Shown here piece by piece: positions 58,870 through 64,000 of a stretch of 64,000 nucleotides of DNA. This DNA comes from an uncultured SAR116 cluster alpha proteobacterium (GTDB taxonomy: Bacteria > Pseudomonadota > Alphaproteobacteria > Puniceispirillales > Marisalimonadaceae). Position 1 is the stretch's first letter, and each line of letters starts with the position of its first letter. Location of the stretch: contig CACMTN010000003.1 of the NCBI GenBank assembly GCA_902616615.1, positions 1 to 64,000 of the forward strand. Reading direction: 5' to 3'. A program made the position numbers and the translations under genes. Below the pieces are notes generated by a model that saw only the letters and a program-made list of their open reading frames with translations, did no database searches and was not told where the DNA came from.

Positions 58870-60039
58870 TTAATAAGGTAAACCAACGTAATTTTCTGCT
58901 AAAACTCTTTGAGATGCAACTGAATTTTCTAGATATTCTATTTCAGAGTCCTGTATTCGTTGATCAAAAGAAGACTGTTCCGGAAATTTATGAAAAGTTG
59001 TTGTCATCCACCAGCTAAATCTTATAGCTTTCCAAACTCTTGATAAGGCATTGTGCGAATACATTTTTAAATCATCATTTGTATTAAATTGGTAATATTT
59101 TTTTAGAGCGTTATGTAAATAATATACATCTGAAACAGCTAAATTTAGACCTTTGGCTCCAGTTGGAGGCACTATATGAGCAGCGTCACCAACTAAGAAT
59201 AATTTTTCCCAACTCATAGGCTCACAAACAAATGAACGCAGTGGAGCAATAGATTTTTCGATAGAAACTCCTGTTATAATTGTGTCTGCAGCTTCAGTTG
59301 GAAGTCTCTTTTTTAGTTCATCCCAAAATTTTTCATCTGTCCAGTGCTCAATTTTTTCATTTAATGGAGTTTGTATGTAATATCTACTCAATTTTTTGTT
59401 TCTCATGGACGCTAATGCAAAACCATTACCATGATTTGCATATATTAATTCATCACTTACTGGTGGCGTTTCTGATAAAATCCCTAACCAACCAAACGGA
59501 TATATTCTTTCATAATTTTTAATTATTGATTTTGGTATAATGCTTCTACTTACTCCATGAAAACCGTCACAGCCAGCGATCCAATCACACATAATTTTCT
59601 TTTCATTACCATTTTTTTTGAAAGTTACAAATGGAGTTTCTGTATTAACAGCTTGAGGTAAAACGTCCTCAGCATTATTTATTATTTCGCCGTTTTCTTT
59701 TTTTATTATGCTATATAAATCCTTAGTTACCTCTGTTTGCCCGTAAACCGTTACATGTTTATTAGTTAGTTTTTTTAAATTAATTCTAAAACCATGATTT
59801 TTAAATGATAGTTGTATACCGTCATGTTTAAAACCCTCTCTTTCAAGCCTATTCGAAACACCAGCTTTTTTAAGCATTTCAATTGTTCCACTTTCCAAAA
59901 CCCCGGCTCTAATTCTACCAGTAACATGCTCTTCTGATTGTTTTTCGAGAACTACATTATTAATGCCGTCAATAGACAAAAGTCTTGATAATAGCAAACC
60001 TGACGGACCACCTCCAATTATTACAACATTTGTCCTCAT
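58870..60039 (-). CDS. pobA: 4-hydroxybenzoate 3-monooxygenase
   Basis: FAD motif IIGGGPSGLLLSRLL, RIRAGVLESGT, LVGDAAHIVPPTGAKGLNLAVSDV. Confidence 0.95.
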   Translation of the reverse strand: MRTNVVIIGGGPSGLLLSRLLSIDGINNVVLEKQSEEHVTGRIRAGVLESGTIEMLKKAGVSNRLEREGFKHDGIQLSFKNHGFRINLKKLTNKHVTVYGQTEVTKDLYSIIKKENGEIINNAEDVLPQAVNTETPFVTFKKNGNEKKIMCDWIAGCDGFHGVSRSIIPKSIIKNYERIYPFGWLGILSETPPVSDELIYANHGNGFALASMRNKKLSRYYIQTPLNEKIEHWTDEKFWDELKKRLPTEAADTIITGVSIEKSIAPLRSFVCEPMSWEKLFLVGDAAHIVPPTGAKGLNLAVSDVYYLHNALKKYYQFNTNDDLKMYSHNALSRVWKAIRFSWWMTTTFHKFPEQSSFDQRIQDSEIEYLENSVASQRVLAENYVGLPY

Positions 60040-60062
60040 AAAGATTAATCCTCAATTAATAA

Positions 60063-60449
60063 TTATTTTAAATAGGTAACTAACAAAACAATACTTCCAA
60101 TTATCTGTAGAAAATTTATAAACACTGAAAATTTATGCAATTTGTTAAACTTACTTTCTTCTCCCAAATCTTTCGATTTATTAATCATGGGCATCAAGAC
60201 TTGCCTTGAGAAAACAAATCCAACCATAATAAGTAAAAAAATTAACATGGATAATTTATTGTAATAATATGTTGAAAGGATTAGACCGATTGCGCTCAGA
60301 ACAAAACCATAAAGATAATATTTTGGAAAAAAAAATCTAAGAAATTTAGATGACTGTTTTTCATCCAAGACTTTAAACACAGAAGTAGCTACCACTAATG
60401 GAAAAAAAATCATAAAACTTAATATTGCCGCAGCCACCAATGTTAACAA
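60063..60449 (-). CDS. DUF4149-like four-TM membrane protein
   Basis: Multi-TM 128 aa; FFPKYYLYGFVLSAIGL; LHKFSVFINFLQIIGS. Confidence 0.6.
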   Translation of the reverse strand: MLTLVAAAILSFMIFFPLVVATSVFKVLDEKQSSKFLRFFFPKYYLYGFVLSAIGLILSTYYYNKLSMLIFLLIMVGFVFSRQVLMPMINKSKDLGEESKFNKLHKFSVFINFLQIIGSIVLLVTYLK

Positions 60450-60545
60450 ATTTCTCTCCTGTCAAATGAATAATTTTTATTTTCTTATATCAATTATTAT
60501 CATAAAGTATACTTTGTTTTAATAAAGTTATCATGAGCAATAATA

Positions 60546-61088
60546 ATGAACAAAAATATCATACATTATTCTGTAGATACATTAATTTCGGAAAAAGAAA
60601 TAAAGAAACGCATTATTGAATTGGGCAAAGATGTCAACCTTTTCTACAAGGAGACAAAAAAACTTTTAGTCGTTGGATTATTGAGAGGGTCTTTTGTATT
60701 TATTGCTGATTTAGTTAGAGAGCTTAAAATACCTGTTGAAGTTGATTTTATGACTGCCTCTAGTTATGGAAACTCTATGCAATCTTCAAATAATATTAGA
60801 ATTTTGACAGATTTAAATACCGATATTAAGAACTTAGATGTACTATTAGTAGAGGATATTATTGATACAGGACACACTCTCAATCAAGTAATCAAGTTAC
60901 TAAAAAGTAGGAGACCTAAAAGTTTAGAAGTATGTTGCTTATTAAATAAATTTTCGCGACGGGAAACTGATATTGAAACTAAATGGGTAGGCTTTGATAT
61001 TCCAGACGAGTTTGTTGTTGGTTATGGAATTGATTTCGCACAAGATAATCGACATTTGCCATTCATAGGTAAAGTGGTGCAAGAATAA
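60546..61088 (+). CDS. hpt: Hypoxanthine phosphoribosyltransferase
   Basis: VVGLLRGSFVFIADLVREL, PRPP motif VLLVEDIIDTGHTL, DEFVVGYGIDFAQ. Confidence 0.95.
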   Translation: MNKNIIHYSVDTLISEKEIKKRIIELGKDVNLFYKETKKLLVVGLLRGSFVFIADLVRELKIPVEVDFMTASSYGNSMQSSNNIRILTDLNTDIKNLDVLLVEDIIDTGHTLNQVIKLLKSRRPKSLEVCCLLNKFSRRETDIETKWVGFDIPDEFVVGYGIDFAQDNRHLPFIGKVVQE

Positions 61089-61197
61089 GTTGGGAATAGC
61101 TTTAATTATTTACCTTATTTAGGATAATCGTGGAGATTTTAAAAAGCTATTCCCTTCATAATGAGTTTTGCAAATTATATGCCAAAAAAATTTATAT

Positions 61198-61521
61198 TTA
61201 TTCTATTTTACTAAAATCTTTTAAATCAATTCTAGGAGAGTATTCAACCTCACATTCTCCTTCTGTAAATGAAACTGTTCCTCCCATTTCTCGAATATCT
61301 TGCCAAAATTGATTAGTCCACCCAGCCCTTTGTTTGTTTACGAATTCCTTATCTTTGAAAAGATGAAATATCTCTATTGAGTTTTCGGTAACATTTGTAA
61401 AAGCTCTAATTATCATGTCTCCATCTTGAAACATATCTTTGCTTCTACTTTTTAGAGCATTTATTATAGCCTCTTTTGCCAATTTATTTTGAAACTTGAT
61501 TGATCTTGTCACAGCCCACAT
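61198..61521 (-). CDS. Small hypothetical protein, possible ferredoxin-like ABM-type fold
   Basis: 107-aa ORF in its own transcription slot; family uncertain. Confidence 0.6.
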   Translation of the reverse strand: MWAVTRSIKFQNKLAKEAIINALKSRSKDMFQDGDMIIRAFTNVTENSIEIFHLFKDKEFVNKQRAGWTNQFWQDIREMGGTVSFTEGECEVEYSPRIDLKDFSKIE

Positions 61522-61558
61522 TATTTCCTCCTATATAACTCTAAAGATTAATATATTA

Positions 61559-62698
61559 TTAACCCCACGGTTTGATTACTATTTTTATTGCATCATCTAT
61601 TCTTTCTCTTGCATATTTCAAAGCAGTAGGTAGTTCTAACAAATTAAAAGTATGAGTGTGTACTAGTTTTGCATTAAATCTTTTTTCTTTCATAAATTGC
61701 ATAGCTCTGTGTGTAGCACTTTTACCCTCACCTCTTATTCCAAACATATAAATATTATTTATAACCATATATGGAATGTTAATTTCAACTGGTTTGTGAG
61801 GGAACGCAGCAAGGCATATTTTACCTCCTCTATTTGTCATCATAATTGCATCATTCAAAGCTTCTTTTGTTCCTGCACACTCAATGACATAATCACAACC
61901 TTTTTCTCCAACTATTTTTTTTACACTTTGAACAATTTCTTTTTCATTCTTAACATTAAGCGTAAAATCTGCACCAAGCTGTCTTCCTATTTTAAGTCTA
62001 CTTTCTCTAGTTCCAATTAATATTACTGGTCCTGCACCTAGAGCTTTTGCTACTGCAACACCTAATAATCCAATTGGACCAGGGCCTATTACAACTAAAC
62101 TTTCCCCAGCTACTAATCCTCCTAATTCTGTAAGACCATACATTGTAGTTCCTGCTGTAACTACTAAGGTTGCTTCTTCGTCAGACATACTATCTGGAAC
62201 TTTTATAAGTGTATTTACATTATTTACAGCAAATTGTTTAAATCCACCATCTGTTGTAAAGCCGTTTGCTCTGTGACCTTTATTTACATTTCCATAGTTT
62301 AGACCATAGTTATGGCATGAAGTATACATTCCCATCCTACATCTTTTGCATTGACCACAACCAGAATGAATTTCTACCGTCACCCTATCGCCAATATCAA
62401 ATTCATCAACTGAAGGGCCTAATGCCACAACTGTACCCATGTACTCGTGTCCAGGAGTGAAGTTTTTATTAAATGGTAATCCACCTTCTATTAGTGCTGG
62501 CGGTCCATGACTTATCACATCAAGATCTGTTGCACAAATAGCTACTGCGTCAATCTTGACTAGAACTTCTGCTTTACCTGGCATAACGATAGGCTTGTCG
62601 ATTAACATCAGCTGGTCTGGATTTCCTAAGACCCATGCTTTCATTTTTTCTGGTAAAGGAAACTTATCTGAGGTTTTTCCATTAAATCTAACTGTCAT
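61559..62698 (-). CDS. Zinc-dependent medium-chain alcohol dehydrogenase
   Basis: GHEYMGTVVALG, CGQCKRCRMGMYTSC, VIGPGPIGLLGVAVAKALGA. Confidence 0.93.
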   Translation of the reverse strand: MTVRFNGKTSDKFPLPEKMKAWVLGNPDQLMLIDKPIVMPGKAEVLVKIDAVAICATDLDVISHGPPALIEGGLPFNKNFTPGHEYMGTVVALGPSVDEFDIGDRVTVEIHSGCGQCKRCRMGMYTSCHNYGLNYGNVNKGHRANGFTTDGGFKQFAVNNVNTLIKVPDSMSDEEATLVVTAGTTMYGLTELGGLVAGESLVVIGPGPIGLLGVAVAKALGAGPVILIGTRESRLKIGRQLGADFTLNVKNEKEIVQSVKKIVGEKGCDYVIECAGTKEALNDAIMMTNRGGKICLAAFPHKPVEINIPYMVINNIYMFGIRGEGKSATHRAMQFMKEKRFNAKLVHTHTFNLLELPTALKYARERIDDAIKIVIKPWG

Positions 62699-62762
62699 AA
62701 TAAATCCTTAATAAAATTCAATGAATCCATTTAATGTGTGATTTGTCAAATAAGATTAAATA

Positions 62763-63635
62763 TCAAATCTTATCTTTTAATTTATATTCCCGCCATGTTG
62801 TAAATAATCCTGAGCCTATTACTATTAGTGAGCCTACAATAATCATCAAATTTATGCTTTCAGAAAAAATTGTAACTCCAATAATTGATCCAAATACTAA
62901 CTGAAGATACGAAAATGGTTGTACAACTGAAGCTTCAGCTACTTGTAATGTTTTAACCATCATAAAATGCGAAGTTGCACTTAAAAGACACATAATAAAA
63001 AGCCACAAATAATCCTCTCTAAGAATATCATCCCATATGAAAAGACTTATAATACTCATTGTTACGGTACCACCAATGCCTGTCCAAACGAAACTCGTTA
63101 CTGAAGGATCTGATTTTGAAACATATCGCGTCAAGATAAGATAGACTGCAAACATGATCGCACCAATGATTGCAAAAACAGATCCTTCTGAAATAACATT
63201 TGTAGTTGGTCTTAAAATTATAATTACCCCTATAAATCCTATAAATATTGCTAACCATCTCCTCCACCCAAACTTTTCTCCCAGGAAAGGAACTGACAAA
63301 CCGGCGACTATCAATGGGTAACAGGCTATAATTGCATGAGTTTCAACTAGACCTAATAAAGTGAATGTGTAAACAACTAAGCAATTATTTAACGAAAGAA
63401 TTACACCTCTAGAAAATTGAATGTATGGTTGATTTGTTTTTAAAATTTCTGATATTGGATTTTTAATAAACAGACATGAAATTAAAATAACTAAAGCAAT
63501 AAACCAGTAACGCATTGTCACAAGTGTAAATACATTATTATTTTCAGCAAGATATCTAGAAAATCCATCCATGCTTGAAAACATAAATGTTGTAATAACC
63601 ATAAGGCCTATTCCATAAAGAACATTATTTTGCAT
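62763..63635 (-). CDS. DMT-superfamily (EamA) transporter
   Basis: Ten-TM EamA pattern; ACYPLIVAGLSVPFLGEKFGWRRWLAIFIGFIGVIIILRP. Confidence 0.92.
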   Translation of the reverse strand: MQNNVLYGIGLMVITTFMFSSMDGFSRYLAENNNVFTLVTMRYWFIALVILISCLFIKNPISEILKTNQPYIQFSRGVILSLNNCLVVYTFTLLGLVETHAIIACYPLIVAGLSVPFLGEKFGWRRWLAIFIGFIGVIIILRPTTNVISEGSVFAIIGAIMFAVYLILTRYVSKSDPSVTSFVWTGIGGTVTMSIISLFIWDDILREDYLWLFIMCLLSATSHFMMVKTLQVAEASVVQPFSYLQLVFGSIIGVTIFSESINLMIIVGSLIVIGSGLFTTWREYKLKDKI

Positions 63636-63699
63636 TAAAAGAACTCAATAAGAGAGATAAAGTTAGTATATATTAACAAAAAAATTTATAACAAGAAAA

Positions 63700-63725
63700 A
63701 AATAGAGACCCAAAGGTCTCTATTT
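63700..63725 (-). terminator. Rho-independent terminator for the minus-strand gene ending at 63788
   Basis: AAATAGAGACC / GGTCTCTATTT, 11-bp stem, 4-nt loop; minus-strand reading ends in a T-run (ATTTTTTTC). Confidence 0.85.
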
Positions 63726-63787
63726 CAATAAGGAGGAATATATAATAATTACTTAGTAATATTTAAAACGACGCATAAAAAAAATGT

Positions 63788-64000
63788 TTAGTTATTATTT
63801 AAGGATTTTTGCAGATTTAAGATGTTTTTTATATGTAAGTTAGCTTCTTCAATTTGAAATTGATCAAAGTCTTTAATAGGTTCTCTACAATAATTTGTGT
63901 TAAAAATTCCTTCATTTACACGCAACATTTTTGAAAATTTGATAGATATATCTATATGCTGATGTGTAAAAGATAAAATTGGTAAAATTTGAGAAAATAA
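63788..64000 (-). CDS. C-terminal fragment of a probable DapA/DHDPS-NAL-family protein, truncated by window edge
   Basis: Hand translation ends ...SKMLRVNEGIFNTNYCREPIKDFDQFQIEEANLHIKNILNLQKSLNNN*; family call tentative. Confidence 0.45.
   Translation of the reverse strand, partial: LFSQILPILSFTHQHIDISIKFSKMLRVNEGIFNTNYCREPIKDFDQFQIEEANLHIKNILNLQKSLNNN

Noticed and set aside
61697-62020. Plus-strand 107-aa ORF opposite the zinc alcohol dehydrogenase
   Set aside because: Antisense shadow ORF of an intact MDR gene.
1-64000. Mobile elements, phage genes, CRISPR arrays, tRNA or rRNA
   Set aside because: No transposase or integrase, no regular repeat-spacer arrays and no rRNA seen; the short intergenic gaps showed no clear tRNA by eye, although a dedicated tRNA scan was not possible.

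Overview
AT-rich, gene-dense window from what looks like a streamlined marine alphaproteobacterium (taxonomy is inference only). Positions ~1-21.5 kb form a phosphorus-acquisition island: phosphonate ABC transporter (phnC, phnD, phnE1, phnE2), C-P lyase core (phnG, H, I, J, K, L, N), phnF regulator, two distinct PhnM-family hydrolases, hexapeptide transferase, PHP-domain hydrolase, DUF1045 2H phosphoesterase, an ACR3 arsenite-efflux permease with a SAM methyltransferase, and ppk-ppx. No metallo-beta-lactamase PhnP is visible, so the PHP and DUF1045 proteins are candidate substitutes. Positions ~21.6-64 kb are mostly catabolic and transport genes: TPP enzyme, SDR, RidA/AzlCD, acyl-CoA dehydrogenase, three MmgE/PrpD paralogs, TRAP and TctCBA transporters, three CaiB/BaiF CoA-transferases, MaoC-type hydratases, a CitE-like lyase, glutathione-dependent formaldehyde oxidation, pobA-pcaHG, a BVMO-like monooxygenase and hpt. 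Structural observations that annotation does not explain: strong hairpins just downstream of all three transporter substrate-binding-protein genes; 10 of 11 convergent gene pairs abutting or overlapping; repeat/palindrome structure in the phnF-phnG intergenic region; and an unlisted 52-codon membrane-protein ORF near pcaG. No CRISPR, rRNA, transposase or phage genes were recognised.
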